NCBI GenBank assembly: GCA_900465685.1
Contig: UEGR01000005.1
Coordinates: 372,001-436,000 of the forward strand
Reading direction: 5' to 3'
Origin: Hyphomicrobiales bacterium
GTDB lineage: Bacteria; Pseudomonadota; Alphaproteobacteria; Rhizobiales; Rhizobiaceae
DNA length: 64,000 nt
Under the pieces are notes generated by a model that ran no database searches, had not been told where the DNA came from, and saw only the letters and a program-made list of their open reading frames with translations. Positions 1-9,366 of the stretch are shown here, piece by piece. The translations under genes and the position numbers were made by a program. Position 1 is the stretch's first letter. The number at the start of each line of letters is the position of its first letter.

Positions 1-542
1 CCAAGCCGCAAAGCGGACTCCATAGCCAGCTTCATATTCGCAGTTTCGCGCGCATCGGGCGCAACTTTGGTGAGAATACGAGCAGGCGAAGGAGACAGAA
101 GATCGGGCACAACTTCATGCGCGCCCACGACCTTGAAGCCGAATGACTCGAGCAGGCCTATAAAGGCACGCAGCAAAGCGTCATCACCCTGCCCCAGTGC
201 CCGCAGCACATAGGGAATGCCCCGCAATGTCGGCCAGTCGAGCTTCAGATCGCCAAGATGCGGCCTGTTGCGCACGCCGCCAGCGAGAACGACTTGCGAA
301 ACGCCAGCAGCCTTCATGGACCGAATCAGCTTTGCGAATTCGACCATTGAAATTTCCTGATGCTCGTAATTGTAGAGCACCCGGTCGGCTTCTTCACGCA
401 GGGGGACGATGAATGGGGGGGTACCGGCGCTCTGAAGCGCCTCGGCCACCGCAATGGGCAACAGGCCGTTGCCCGCAATAATACCGACACGTCCGCCCTC
501 AAGGGGCGGACGTGCCAAAGATTCAGCTTTCGTCGCTGTCAT
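1..542 (-). CDS. lpxI: UDP-2,3-diacylglucosamine diphosphatase LpxI, C-terminus cut by window edge
   Basis: An open frame reads left from an ATG at 542 to the window edge, about 180 codons without a stop. The visible start has a glycine-rich 'GRVGIIAGNGLLPIAVAEA' segment and later 'VVLAGGVRNRPHLGDLK', which match the N-terminal domain of the LpxI (DUF1009) family; the C-terminal catalytic domain lies outside the window. LpxI hydrolyses UDP-2,3-diacylglucosamine to lipid X and replaces LpxH in alphaproteobacteria. A GGAG sits about six bases before the ATG. The gene overlaps the end of lpxA by 20 bp, so the two are translationally coupled; lpxB would be expected next, beyond the edge. Confidence 0.88.
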   Translation of the reverse strand, partial: MTATKAESLARPPLEGGRVGIIAGNGLLPIAVAEALQSAGTPPFIVPLREEADRVLYNYEHQEISMVEFAKLIRSMKAAGVSQVVLAGGVRNRPHLGDLKLDWPTLRGIPYVLRALGQGDDALLRAFIGLLESFGFKVVGAHEVVPDLLSPSPARILTKVAPDARETANMKLAMESALRL

Positions 543-1359
543 GCCCGACTCCGCCATGAGCCGCGTCGAGTGGTGGCGTTGTATAGGCGCGTTTCGCGTC
601 GACACTGATGAAAGTAATCATATCGGCAACAGCCTGAGATTCAGGAAACGCTGCCAGCACGTCGGCAGCGCGATCACGAACCGGCTTGGTACGATCGAAC
701 AGCATGCGCACGGCATGACGCAGCATGTGAATTTCCGCGCGCTGCATGCCGGAACGCTTCATGCCGACAATATTGAGACCGCCCAGATGCGCGTGATTGC
801 CAATGACCATGCCATAAGGAATAACATCGCCCACAACGCCAGCCATACCGCCGACAAATGCATGATGGCCGACACGCACGAACTGATGCACGGCCGCACC
901 ACCGCCCAGAATGGCGTGGTGTTCGATGGTCGTGTGACCACCGATCATGACATTGTTCGAGAAGGTGACGTGATCGCCAACATCACAATCATGCGCCACA
1001 TGCGCATAAGCGAGGAAGGTGCAATCGCTGCCCACCGAAGTATAGCCGCGCGCGCTGTCCGAGCCGCGATGCATGGTGACGCCTTCACGGATGAGGCAAT
1101 TCGCGCCGACCGTGAGTGTCGTTGGGCCACCTTTGTGCTTGCCGTTCTGCGGATCGCAACCGAGAACAGCATGTGGATAGACCTTCGCGCCCGCGCCAAG
1201 CGTGGTTCCGCCCGTGACAACCACATGGCTCATCAGAACGGAATTGTCGCCAATGACGGCGCCCGATTGAATATGACAGAAAGGCCCGACAGACACACCC
1301 TGGCCCAGTTCCACGCCCGGCTCGACAAGAGCGGTGGGGTGAATGATTGTTTCTTTCAT
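523..1359 (-). CDS. lpxA: Acyl-[ACP]-UDP-N-acetylglucosamine O-acyltransferase LpxA
   Basis: First committed acylation of lipid A synthesis, transferring a 3-hydroxyacyl chain from ACP to UDP-GlcNAc in the cytoplasm. The 278-residue protein is largely left-handed beta-helix made of hexapeptide repeats, followed by a helical tail. The segment 'AYAHVAHDCDVG' carries the expected catalytic His (about residue 123). I chose the ATG at 1359, giving 'MKETIIHPTALVEPG', because that is where family members begin. A GTG at 1371 in the same frame overlaps the fabZ stop as GTGA and could add four residues. It lies between fabZ and lpxI in one minus-strand operon. Confidence 0.95.
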   Translation of the reverse strand: MKETIIHPTALVEPGVELGQGVSVGPFCHIQSGAVIGDNSVLMSHVVVTGGTTLGAGAKVYPHAVLGCDPQNGKHKGGPTTLTVGANCLIREGVTMHRGSDSARGYTSVGSDCTFLAYAHVAHDCDVGDHVTFSNNVMIGGHTTIEHHAILGGGAAVHQFVRVGHHAFVGGMAGVVGDVIPYGMVIGNHAHLGGLNIVGMKRSGMQRAEIHMLRHAVRMLFDRTKPVRDRAADVLAAFPESQAVADMITFISVDAKRAYTTPPLDAAHGGVGHDSDES

Positions 1360-1367
1360 TGTAATGC

Positions 1368-1841
1368 TCACTGGCTTTCTTCACCGGCATTAATCATTGC
1401 CGCAACTTCTGCTTCGGCAACTTTCACACCATCAACTTCAGCCACGCATTCATACTTCGAAATATTGGCGCGCTGTTTCACTTTTTTGACATGCAGAAGC
1501 AGACGGTCACCCGGAATGACCGGACGGCGGAACTTCGCATTGTCGATGGTCATGAAATAGACAACGCCGGGGCGGCCAGTCTTGCGCTGAAGCAGCGAGA
1601 TTGCACCGGCGGTCTGCGCCATGGCCTCAATGATCAATACGCCCGGCATGATCGGCTTTTCCGGAAAATGTCCGGTAAAATGCGGCTCATTGATCGTGAC
1701 GTTCTTGATACCGGTTGCCGACAGATCGCCATTGATATCAACGACGCGATCGATCAGCAGAAAAGGATAACGGTGCGGAAGCACGGCCAGAAGTTCTTGA
1801 ATATCTGCTGCTTCGAGTTTCGTCTGTTCCGTATCACTCAT
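1368..1841 (-). CDS. fabZ: 3-hydroxyacyl-[ACP] dehydratase FabZ
   Basis: Dehydrates (3R)-hydroxyacyl-ACP in the fatty acid elongation cycle and competes with LpxA/LpxD for the same hydroxyacyl-ACP pool, which explains its place between lpxD and lpxA. The 157-residue protein has the hot-dog fold signature: '[13 protein letters not shown]' near the N-terminus, then '[20 protein letters not shown]' with catalytic His58 and Glu72. The open frame continues upstream to 1946, but the ATG at 1841 has an AAGGAG about ten bases before it and gives the usual family length. It overlaps lpxD by 8 bp and meets the lpxA reading frame at its stop. Confidence 0.96.
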   Translation of the reverse strand: MSDTEQTKLEAADIQELLAVLPHRYPFLLIDRVVDINGDLSATGIKNVTINEPHFTGHFPEKPIMPGVLIIEAMAQTAGAISLLQRKTGRPGVVYFMTIDNAKFRRPVIPGDRLLLHVKKVKQRANISKYECVAEVDGVKVAEAEVAAMINAGEESQ

Positions 1842-2889
1842 CTGAGGATTGCTCCTTTCTTGATTGCCCGATGCTGCGAATGTTCGCGATATCGCGGAAC
1901 CACTGCTTGATAGGACGTGCGGGAAGACCACCCCAACGTTCTCCATCGGGTATATCGTTCATAACGCCGCTGCCAGCTGCAATTTGCACGCCCGAGCCGA
2001 TAATAAGGTGATCCGCAATGCCGACGCGACCACCCAGCATGGTCCCGTCACCGATCACACAGCTTCCGGAAATACCGCAATGCGCGGCAATAAGACAGAA
2101 CCGACCGACGCGCACATTATGCGCAATCTGGACAAGATTATCGATCTTGGAACCCTCGCCGATCACCGTGTCGGTCAGCGCCCCACGATCAACCGTCGTA
2201 TTGGCGCCGATCTCCACATTATCCTGAATAATGACACGGCCGATCTGCGGGACTTTTTCAAGACCGGCAGCACCGGGCACGTAGCCAAAACCGTCCTGTC
2301 CGATGCGCACGCCCGGATGCAGCAAAACGCGATTGCCGATGAAAGAGCATTGGACGGTCACACCCGGCGCAACATAGCTGTCGCGTCCAATCTGGCAGTT
2401 TTCACCAATCACAGCCGTAGCAGCGATCAAGGTGCCCGAACCGACGGTCACGCCCTTACCGATCACCGCACCCGCTTCAATCGTTGCGCCATCTTCAATA
2501 TGTGCCGACGGATGAATGAATGCCTGTGGGGAAATGCCGGTTTCGCCAAACCAGCTTTCCGGCTTGGCCGACGTTGGAAATAACATGCGTCCGACAGCCG
2601 AAAAATCGCGATGCGGGTTGCGGGTAATCAGCGCAGCCATATGCGAAGGCACGCTTGGCGCAATGTCTTCCTTGCAAAGAACACCAGCAGCCTTGATTCC
2701 GGCCAGCGCCTCGGCGTTCTTCTTACCTTCCACGAAGATAAGCGAACCCTCTCCGGCATCCTTCATGGAAGCCAGGCGCTCAACAGAACGCGGTGCAAGC
2801 TTCGGGTCACGAAGTCTTGCACCGGTGAAATCAGCCACATCGCCAATCGTGAGTTCACGAGAAGGCGAGAAAAAGACAGGATCTGCCAT
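1834..2889 (-). CDS. lpxD: UDP-3-O-acylglucosamine N-acyltransferase LpxD
   Basis: Third step of lipid A synthesis: adds a hydroxyacyl chain to the 2-amino group of UDP-3-O-acylglucosamine. The 351 residues comprise an N-terminal uridine-binding domain (about 1-110), then a hexapeptide-repeat beta-helix beginning near '[18 protein letters not shown]', and a C-terminal helix. '[13 protein letters not shown]' contains the catalytic His motif of the family. The start is ATG at 2889, 51 bp downstream of the bamA stop. Its 3' end overlaps fabZ by 8 bp. Order bamA-lpxD-fabZ-lpxA is widely conserved in proteobacteria. Confidence 0.95.
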   Translation of the reverse strand: MADPVFFSPSRELTIGDVADFTGARLRDPKLAPRSVERLASMKDAGEGSLIFVEGKKNAEALAGIKAAGVLCKEDIAPSVPSHMAALITRNPHRDFSAVGRMLFPTSAKPESWFGETGISPQAFIHPSAHIEDGATIEAGAVIGKGVTVGSGTLIAATAVIGENCQIGRDSYVAPGVTVQCSFIGNRVLLHPGVRIGQDGFGYVPGAAGLEKVPQIGRVIIQDNVEIGANTTVDRGALTDTVIGEGSKIDNLVQIAHNVRVGRFCLIAAHCGISGSCVIGDGTMLGGRVGIADHLIIGSGVQIAAGSGVMNDIPDGERWGGLPARPIKQWFRDIANIRSIGQSRKEQSSDE

Positions 2890-2940
2890 CAGTACACTTT
2901 CTCTCCCGGGGCGTAGCCGCCCCGGGGAAAGGCAAATCGG

Positions 2941-5298
2941 TTAGAACTTGGTCGAAACACCGAAGTTGAAGTTCTGAACCTTATCGGTATCAGCCTTCGC
3001 GACCGGGAATGCATAGTCAAAGCGCAGCGGACCAAACGGCGAAGCCCACATCAGGCTGAGGCCGACCGAAGCGCGAAGCTTCTTGTCGTCGCCCAAAACC
3101 GGCGAGCCGCCCAATTCGTCTGCACCGCCGTAGAGCATCGCCGCATCTGCGAAGAATGCACCGCGAATGCCGAGGCTCTCAGGAACAACAGGCATCGGGA
3201 ACTGAACTTCAGCCGTACCGTTAATGTAGGTCGTACCACCGAGCCAGTAACGCTGGCCGCTAGCCGAATCCTGGTAACGACCAATACCGTTGAACTTGAA
3301 GCCGCGAATAATGTCCGAATTGTTCTTGAACAGATCGAAGATACGGACGCCATCGCTACCAAATTCATGGATATAACCACCGCCGACACCCAGCATACCG
3401 ACAATGTCGGCTTCCTGAGCAAGCGTCTTGTAGTAGTTACCCTTGAAGGTCGTCTTCATGAACTTCGCATCGCCACCAAGGCCCGCGAATTCCTGCGTGA
3501 ACTTGCCATAGAGGCCGTCATGCGGGTTCTTCAGGTCATCGATGGAATTATACGTCAGCGAGTAGCTGACAGACGAACGCAACCATGGGCTGTTTTCGGC
3601 TGCTTCGACTAGAGCCGGAGCGTAGTAATTATCGATGTTGTCACGGAACAGGTCATACTTTTCCTGAACCAGGTTGTAGGCGAGACCAACCGAGAAGTTC
3701 TCGGTGATCGGAAGGCCGAAACGAATCGTACCACCGGTCTGCTCGACATCGTAGTCGTCGTTCACGCGATAGCTGCGACGGAACACGTCGAAACCTGCGG
3801 AGACGCGATAGCCGAGGAAGTAAGGCTCGGTGAAGGACAGGCCGTAATTGCGCATATCGTCCTGACCGGCACCGGCGCTAAGACGAATATACTGGCCGCG
3901 ACCGAGGAAGTTACGCTCGGTGATCGCACCTTCGACCGACGCACCCGGCGTTTCACCGCCGGTGGTGTAGCCACCGCCGATGGAGAATTCACCGGTGGAC
4001 TTTTCGACAACGTCTACAACCAGTATCACCTGATCCGGCTCGGAGCCCGGAGCGGTCGAGATATTGACCGTCTGGAAGAAATCCAGAGCCTCAAGACGGC
4101 GCTTGGCGCGCTGCACCATGACCTGATTGAAGGCATCGCCTTCGTTCATGTCGAACTCGCGACGAATCACGTAGTCGCGCGTCTTGTCGTTGCCGCGGAT
4201 TTCAATGCGCTGAATGTAAGCGCGCGGACCCTGATCGACACTGTAGACGACCGAGATCGTGCGGTTTTCGAAGTTACGGTCACCGCGCGGCTCAACCTTG
4301 GCAAAAGCATAACCGCTACCGGCAACGCTTTCAGTCACAGCCAGAACGGAATCTTCAACTTCCTTGGCGCTATAAGCGCGACCCGAACGGGTCTTCACGA
4401 GACCGCCGAGCGCATTGGTATCAACGCCGTCAACGGTGCTTTCAACGCTCACATCGCCAAAGGTATAACGCTGACCTTCATCGACCGTGATGGTGATCGT
4501 GTATTCATTGGTCGACGGATCGAGAACCGCATTCGACGAAACAACGCGGAAATCAGCGTAGCCGCGATTGTAATAGAAGCGACGTAGCGTTTCTTCGTCA
4601 GCCTGCAAACGGCCTTCGTCGTAAACGTCATTACGGGTCAGCCACGACAGCGGGTTCGAACGCTTGGTGGAGATGACATCGCGCAGACGACGGCCGCTAT
4701 AGGCCTGATTGCCGACGAATTCGATATTGGAAATCTTGGTGCGCGAGCCTTCGTTGACTTCATAGACAACGTTGACGCGACCCTGACCGAGATCGACGGT
4801 GCGTGCATTCACGGTCGCATCGCTGCGTCCGATATGTGCATAGGCAGCCTTGATGGCTTCCTTGTCCGATTCCATCGTCGCCGCATCGTAAGGCGAACGC
4901 GGCTTCAGCTGGACGGCGCGCGTCAGATCAGGATCCTTGATCTTCTTGTTGCCCTGGAACAGGACATTGTTGACCACGGAACGTTCGCTCACGGTCACGA
5001 CGAGCGTGCTGCCGGACTGGTTGATGCGAACATCCGAAAACAGGCCCATGGCGAAAAGACGCTTCACCGCAGCATCAATATCAGCGCTGGTGAAGGCTTT
5101 ACCCGGACGAATGTCGATATTGTCGCGAATGGACTGCGCATCAACACGCGTATTGCCGCGAACGTCGATACGGCTCACAACGGCAGCTTCCGCGACATTC
5201 ACGGATGCCAGCGAGAGCGCTGCAGTACCCGAAGCCACTAGAGCCACCGACATGGCGAGCGCAGACGCGGCGCCAAAGAATTTAGAACTTGCCGTCAT
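2941..5298 (-). CDS. bamA: Outer membrane protein assembly factor BamA
   Basis: Central outer-membrane subunit that folds and inserts beta-barrel proteins. The 785-residue sequence has an N-terminal signal peptide with likely cleavage after 'AEA' (residues 36-38), five POTRA-type repeats to about residue 430 (for example 'VVSRIDVRGNTRVDAQSI'), then a 16-strand barrel domain. The barrel has the loop-6 'RGF' signature (665-667 in 'DIIRGFKFNGIG') and ends in an aromatic residue, 'FGVSTKF'. Start is ATG at 5298. A 366-bp gap separates it from rseP upstream, so it may have its own promoter as well as operon read-through. Confidence 0.97.
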   Translation of the reverse strand: MTASSKFFGAASALAMSVALVASGTAALSLASVNVAEAAVVSRIDVRGNTRVDAQSIRDNIDIRPGKAFTSADIDAAVKRLFAMGLFSDVRINQSGSTLVVTVSERSVVNNVLFQGNKKIKDPDLTRAVQLKPRSPYDAATMESDKEAIKAAYAHIGRSDATVNARTVDLGQGRVNVVYEVNEGSRTKISNIEFVGNQAYSGRRLRDVISTKRSNPLSWLTRNDVYDEGRLQADEETLRRFYYNRGYADFRVVSSNAVLDPSTNEYTITITVDEGQRYTFGDVSVESTVDGVDTNALGGLVKTRSGRAYSAKEVEDSVLAVTESVAGSGYAFAKVEPRGDRNFENRTISVVYSVDQGPRAYIQRIEIRGNDKTRDYVIRREFDMNEGDAFNQVMVQRAKRRLEALDFFQTVNISTAPGSEPDQVILVVDVVEKSTGEFSIGGGYTTGGETPGASVEGAITERNFLGRGQYIRLSAGAGQDDMRNYGLSFTEPYFLGYRVSAGFDVFRRSYRVNDDYDVEQTGGTIRFGLPITENFSVGLAYNLVQEKYDLFRDNIDNYYAPALVEAAENSPWLRSSVSYSLTYNSIDDLKNPHDGLYGKFTQEFAGLGGDAKFMKTTFKGNYYKTLAQEADIVGMLGVGGGYIHEFGSDGVRIFDLFKNNSDIIRGFKFNGIGRYQDSASGQRYWLGGTTYINGTAEVQFPMPVVPESLGIRGAFFADAAMLYGGADELGGSPVLGDDKKLRASVGLSLMWASPFGPLRFDYAFPVAKADTDKVQNFNFGVSTKF

Positions 5299-5664
5299 AG
5301 GCTTTCCGAACCTTCGTTTCTGTCCCCGGGACGATTAACCCAGAAAAATGCGTACAGATACAACCGTATTAGCCGGTTTTTCCATACAAGCAAGCGTTGC
5401 GGTTAAATTCTGTTTACTTAGGCAACAAGCGTGGCATCCGTGCCACGCGAATTGTGAGTTATGGTAAACAGATTGCTTAGCTTTTCCGGTCGTCGCTCCC
5501 AATGTTCACTTCTGTTTAACACCTTGCCCGGCCTCCGTCGGACAAGGCGTCGTCTCTTTGCAGTCAGCCTAACCGGACAGACCGGTCGAGCCAATAACCC
5601 CAAGATCGCCATCCCCCAAGATTTCAATTCCTAGGACCGCTGCCTGAGACAGTCGGCAATTGAT
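5299..5664. other. Intergenic region between rseP and bamA, probable bamA promoter
   Basis: This 366-bp stretch holds no convincing gene; open frames in it are short and lack family features. It contains a perfect 8-bp stem with a four-base loop at 5429-5448 (GCGTGGCA / TGCCACGC). There is no T-run on either side, so it is not a standard terminator. A gap of this size inside an otherwise tightly packed operon suggests a separate promoter for bamA, but I cannot assign -35 and -10 boxes with confidence. Confidence 0.4.
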
Positions 5665-6804
5665 CTAGCAGGCAAAGAGGTCGTTGAAAAGTACGAACCC
5701 CATAAATCCCATCACAAGAAGGAATCCAATACGGTAGAAAATTTCCTGCGCTCCCGGTGACACCGGGCTGCCCTTGATTGCTTCCACACCATAGAAAACC
5801 AGATGCCCGCCATCCAGCGGCGGCAGGGGAAACAGGTTCAAAAGCCCGATCCCGATGGAGAGCATAGCCGTCAATTGTATCAACCAGTCAAAGCCGGCGC
5901 TCGCCGCCTTGCTCGCCATATTGGCAATTTTGACCGGCCCACCGAGCTGACACTTATCCTCACGGCCAAAAGCGAAACGTGTGAAAAACTCACCCGTGCG
6001 GCTGATGATGAAACCGGTTTCCATCACTGCCTGCCCGACTGATTCGAGCGGGCTGTATTCAATCCGGCGGAAATTGCCGACCGCTTCCGTGGTCTCCACG
6101 CCAATGGCGCCGAGCTTCACCTTGTTGCCGAGCGGGTCTACACGCTCGACAGTCGCAGGCGTCGCCTTGAGATCAACCATCTTGCCGCCGCGCTCGACCG
6201 TAAAGTCAAGCGTGTCACCTGCCCGACCCGAAACAATGCGCTGCACATCGGAAAAGGTGGTGATCTTCTCACCCTCGACACTGATAAAGCGATCACCCGG
6301 TTCAAAACCAGCCGCGGCGGCCGGGCTGTTAGGCTGTACGCCTGCAATCAGCGGATCAGCGATCTGACGTCCGTAAAGCGCAAAGAAAACGCTGAAAATG
6401 ACAATCGTCAGAATGATATTGAAAGCAGGTCCGGCGAAAACCGTTGCCGCACGCTTCCACACAGGCTGCGTATGGAACGCGCGCTTGCGATCTTCCTCGC
6501 TCAGCGCAGTGCTATCCACACCGACAGGCGAACTGGTTTCGCTTTCATCGCCGATGAACTTCACATAGCCGCCGAGCGGAATCGCGGAGAGCTTCCAGCG
6601 CGTTCCACGCCGATCAGTAAAGCCGAGCAGCTCGGGGCCGAAACCGATCGAAAAGGCCTGCGCACCAATGCCACACCATCGTGCGACAAGATAATGCCCC
6701 ATCTCATGCACAAAAACGACGACTGTAAGAACGAAAAGGAACGGTACGATTGTCCCGACAAGCAGGCTTTCACCGCCGAATAAAAAGGCCAGAGCCTCCT
6801 GCAA
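5665..6804 (-). CDS. rseP: RIP metalloprotease RseP (site-2 protease)
   Basis: Intramembrane zinc protease that cleaves membrane-bound anti-sigma factors or signal peptides. The 379-residue protein has the HExxH zinc motif in its first membrane helix ('VVFVHEMGHYLVARW', His33-Glu34-His37), a PDZ domain in the middle ('NSPAAAAGFEPGDRFISVEG'), and the second zinc-ligand motif 'NLFPLPPLDGGHL' near residue 325. The start is a TTG at 6804 with AAGGAG seven bases upstream, which gives the family N-terminus. It stands between cdsA and bamA, the conserved position for this gene. Confidence 0.95.
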   Translation of the reverse strand: MQEALAFLFGGESLLVGTIVPFLFVLTVVVFVHEMGHYLVARWCGIGAQAFSIGFGPELLGFTDRRGTRWKLSAIPLGGYVKFIGDESETSSPVGVDSTALSEEDRKRAFHTQPVWKRAATVFAGPAFNIILTIVIFSVFFALYGRQIADPLIAGVQPNSPAAAAGFEPGDRFISVEGEKITTFSDVQRIVSGRAGDTLDFTVERGGKMVDLKATPATVERVDPLGNKVKLGAIGVETTEAVGNFRRIEYSPLESVGQAVMETGFIISRTGEFFTRFAFGREDKCQLGGPVKIANMASKAASAGFDWLIQLTAMLSIGIGLLNLFPLPPLDGGHLVFYGVEAIKGSPVSPGAQEIFYRIGFLLVMGFMGFVLFNDLFAC

Positions 6805-6889
6805 ATCACTACTCCTTACAAATCACCCGTTGATCGACTGCGGCCTCGATTGGCGCGCCGATCCTCGTACTCTACGAATCGCCTGCCGC

Positions 6890-7702
6890 TTAGAAACTGA
6901 AAAAGATTGCAGATGGCACATCCGGCTCAGCAATCACGGCACCAAAGAGGTATAGAAGTGCGGCGGCGGCGACAAGCCCGTCGACGCGATCCAGCACCCC
7001 GCCATGACCCGGCAGAAGACGCCCCGAATCCTTGGCGCCGAACTGGCGCTTCACCCAGGATTCAGCCAGATCGCCGATCTGGGAAACGATGGAAAGCAAC
7101 AGAGCCAGAAGCGGCACGATCAAGCTGCCCGGTGTTGCCACCAGTGATGCGACCAGAATGCCGCCTGCAACAGCCGCCGCAGCACCGCCAATGGCGCCTG
7201 ACCAAGTCTTGTTGGGGGAAAAACGCGGTGCCAGCTTCGGCCCGCCCAAGGCACGTCCGTTGAAATAGGCTGCAATATCGGTGGACCAGACGACGGCGAA
7301 CAGAAAGACAATGGCCGTAAAGCCGAAAGGTTCGTCACCACGCAGCAGCGACAGCGATATTGCCGAGAAGCCAGCATAGAAAAGCCCGGCTGCGGGCCAG
7401 GCTCGACCGGTTTTCCACTGGGTGGCAAGAAGAATCAGTGTTCCAAGCAGAAGCGTACCGATAGTCAGCAACGCACTGCGATCCAGAATCAGAAGAACGC
7501 TTGTCAGAACCAGCCAAGCCCAGCCGAACATACGGGAAAACGAGGTTTGACGCGGGGCGCTCAGTGCCGTCCATTCGTAAAACATCGCCAGACCGATAGC
7601 GATTGCGAAAAGCGTGAAACCCAACCCGCCTACCCAGGTCAGCCATAAGGCCGCTGCGCCGAGCACAATGGCGGTGAGAATACGGGTTTGCAGATTGGAC
7701 AT
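6890..7702 (-). CDS. cdsA: Phosphatidate cytidylyltransferase CdsA
   Basis: Makes CDP-diacylglycerol from phosphatidate and CTP at the inner membrane, the branch point for all phospholipids. The 270-residue protein has about eight hydrophobic segments and ends with the family signature 'GAKDSGRLLPGHGGVLDRVD', which carries the conserved Lys-Asp and Asp residues. 'SPNKTWSGAIGG' is a second conserved motif. Start is ATG at 7702. It lies 92 bp downstream of uppS and 85 bp upstream of rseP, the common uppS-cdsA-rseP order. Confidence 0.95.
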   Translation of the reverse strand: MSNLQTRILTAIVLGAAALWLTWVGGLGFTLFAIAIGLAMFYEWTALSAPRQTSFSRMFGWAWLVLTSVLLILDRSALLTIGTLLLGTLILLATQWKTGRAWPAAGLFYAGFSAISLSLLRGDEPFGFTAIVFLFAVVWSTDIAAYFNGRALGGPKLAPRFSPNKTWSGAIGGAAAAVAGGILVASLVATPGSLIVPLLALLLSIVSQIGDLAESWVKRQFGAKDSGRLLPGHGGVLDRVDGLVAAAALLYLFGAVIAEPDVPSAIFFSF

Positions 7703-7794
7703 TGAGACCTTTCGGCTTGCGCTGCGTCAGGGCATGCGATGCGATGGAACACGGCAATAGAGAAGCATGGCAGCGAAACGATCCGTCATGACAT

Positions 7795-8559
7795 CTATTG
7801 CCCGATAGCCCGGCTGCCCTCTTCGCAATCTTCGAGGCTGGTTTCAAGATTGCTCCGCGCCTCGACGCCACCAAAGCGACGTTCGCGCTGGCGGAATACT
7901 TCATAGGCAGCATCAAGATCTGCCGGACGGAAATCCGGCCAGTGCCCCGGCATAAACAGGAACTCCGCATAGGCAGCTTGCCAAAGCAGAAAATTCGACA
8001 GACGCATCTCACCGCTGGTGCGGATGATGAGGTCCGGGTCGGGCATGGAAGCAGTATCGAGATTGGCCGAGATCAGCTCGGAAGAAATCGACGACGGGTC
8101 CAAAAGACCGGCAGCAACATCGCGCGCCAGGCTCTTGACCGCGCGGACGATCTCGTCACGTGAACCGTAATTGAAGGCAATCACCAGATTGAGGCCGGTA
8201 TTGCGGCGGGTCAGAGTTTCCGCCTCGGTGAGCAGCCCGCGAATATCGTCGGTCAGCCCTTCCCGCTCGCCAATAATGCTAACCTTCACATTGTTGCGAT
8301 GAAGATCGGCAAGGTCGCGGCGAATGAACAGCTTGAGCAGACCGAGCAGGTCATTGACCTCACCGCTCGGCCGTGACCAGTTTTCGGAAGAAAACGCAAA
8401 AAGCGTGAGATAGCCAAGACCGCGATCACCTGCCGCCCGCACCGTTTCGCGCAAAGCCTCAACGCCAGCACGATGCCCGGCGCTGCGTGGCAAGCCACGC
8501 GCCTTCGCCCAACGGCCATTGCCATCCATAATAATGGCGATGTGGCGCGGATCGGACAT
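7795..8559 (-). CDS. uppS: Isoprenyl (undecaprenyl) diphosphate synthase
   Basis: Condenses isopentenyl diphosphate onto farnesyl diphosphate in cis to make the C55 carrier for peptidoglycan and O-antigen. The 254-residue protein opens with the diagnostic '[19 protein letters not shown]' motif (catalytic Asp12) and '[13 protein letters not shown]'. Later '[11 protein letters not shown]' and '[19 protein letters not shown]' complete the signature of cis-prenyltransferases. The ATG at 8559 has a GGGAGAG just upstream. Its leader is the 197-bp frr-uppS spacer, which holds several long inverted repeats. Confidence 0.96.
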   Translation of the reverse strand: MSDPRHIAIIMDGNGRWAKARGLPRSAGHRAGVEALRETVRAAGDRGLGYLTLFAFSSENWSRPSGEVNDLLGLLKLFIRRDLADLHRNNVKVSIIGEREGLTDDIRGLLTEAETLTRRNTGLNLVIAFNYGSRDEIVRAVKSLARDVAAGLLDPSSISSELISANLDTASMPDPDLIIRTSGEMRLSNFLLWQAAYAEFLFMPGHWPDFRPADLDAAYEVFRQRERRFGGVEARSNLETSLEDCEEGSRAIGQ

Positions 8560-8595
8560 TCCTGGCTCTCCCTATACGATAATCACGCAGGTCAT

Positions 8596-8751
8596 GGTGT
8601 GGTGAATTTGAAGTTCCCGGTTAATAACATGGCATCCACGTTAAGGGACTTCAAATTCGCAAGCCACACCAGAGTCTGTGTATTGCTAGTGTGGCTTTAA
8701 ATCCGAAATTCGTTCGCAACCCCGCTCCGAGGTACGCGAATTTCGGATTTA
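8596..8751 (-). other. Set of overlapping long inverted repeats in the frr-uppS spacer
   Basis: Read in the direction of transcription (minus strand), three stems are visible. S1 is a perfect 15-bp inverted repeat, TAAATCCGAAATTCG at 8737-8751 pairing with 8698-8712. S2 is a perfect 9-bp stem, AAGCCACAC at 8689-8697 pairing with 8661-8669. S3 is a long imperfect stem of 8645-8670 with 8596-8616. The 3' arm of S2 is part of the 5' arm of S3, so S2 and S3 cannot form together. No T-run follows any stem. The set lies between the frr stop and the uppS ribosome-binding site and could be a regulatory leader, an RNA-processing site or a remnant of a palindromic repeat. Confidence 0.6.
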
Positions 8752-8756
8752 CCGCA

Positions 8757-9317
8757 CTAAACCTGCATGATTTCGCCTTCCTTGACTGCAACGACCTTAT
8801 CCATTTCAGCAATGGTGTCGTCGGTCAGCTTCTGCACCTTTTCGGACAGAACGCGACTGTCATCCTGACTGATGTCGCCGTCCTTCTCCAGCTTTTTCAG
8901 CGTGTCCATGCCATCGCGGCGGACGTGACGAGCGGCAATACGGCCCTGCTCGGCATATTGATGCGCGATCTTGACCAGTTCCTTGCGGCGCTGTTCGTTC
9001 AGCTCCGGCAGTGGAATACGCAGCGTCATGCCATCGGTGATCGGGTTAAGGCCCAGACCGGAATCGCGAATAGCGCGTTCGACAGCACCAACCATGCTCT
9101 TGTCCCAGACGGAAACCGAAAGCATGCGCGATTCAGGAACAGTGATATTGGCAACCTGATTGATCGGCATCGTTGCGCCATAGGCTTCGATGGTGATCGG
9201 CTCAAGCAGGCTGGCGGAAGCACGGCCGGTGCGAAGACCGTTCAGATCGTGCTTCAAAGAATTGACTGCGCCTTCCATGCGGCGTTTCAGGTCGTTGATG
9301 TCAAAAGCATCACTCAT
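8757..9317 (-). CDS. frr: Ribosome recycling factor
   Basis: Releases the ribosome from mRNA after termination, together with EF-G. The 186-residue protein is the normal family length and shows the RRF pattern throughout: '[20 protein letters not shown]', '[19 protein letters not shown]' and '[17 protein letters not shown]'. The ATG at 9317 is preceded by AAGGAG at the right spacing. It follows pyrH by 49 bp, a conserved pairing. Confidence 0.97.
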   Translation of the reverse strand: MSDAFDINDLKRRMEGAVNSLKHDLNGLRTGRASASLLEPITIEAYGATMPINQVANITVPESRMLSVSVWDKSMVGAVERAIRDSGLGLNPITDGMTLRIPLPELNEQRRKELVKIAHQYAEQGRIAARHVRRDGMDTLKKLEKDGDISQDDSRVLSEKVQKLTDDTIAEMDKVVAVKEGEIMQV

Positions 9318-9366
9318 GCATATTCTCCTTCGATACGCAGCAAGACATGTGAACGATCATCGTTGA

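Noticed and set aside
454-1560. 368-codon plus-strand frame opposite lpxA/fabZ
   Set aside because: Antisense to two genes with clear motifs; His/Asn/Arg-rich translation without any family pattern.
1842-1946. Longer FabZ start at 1946
   Set aside because: The extra 35 residues overlap lpxD and lack family similarity; ATG 1841 has the better ribosome-binding site.
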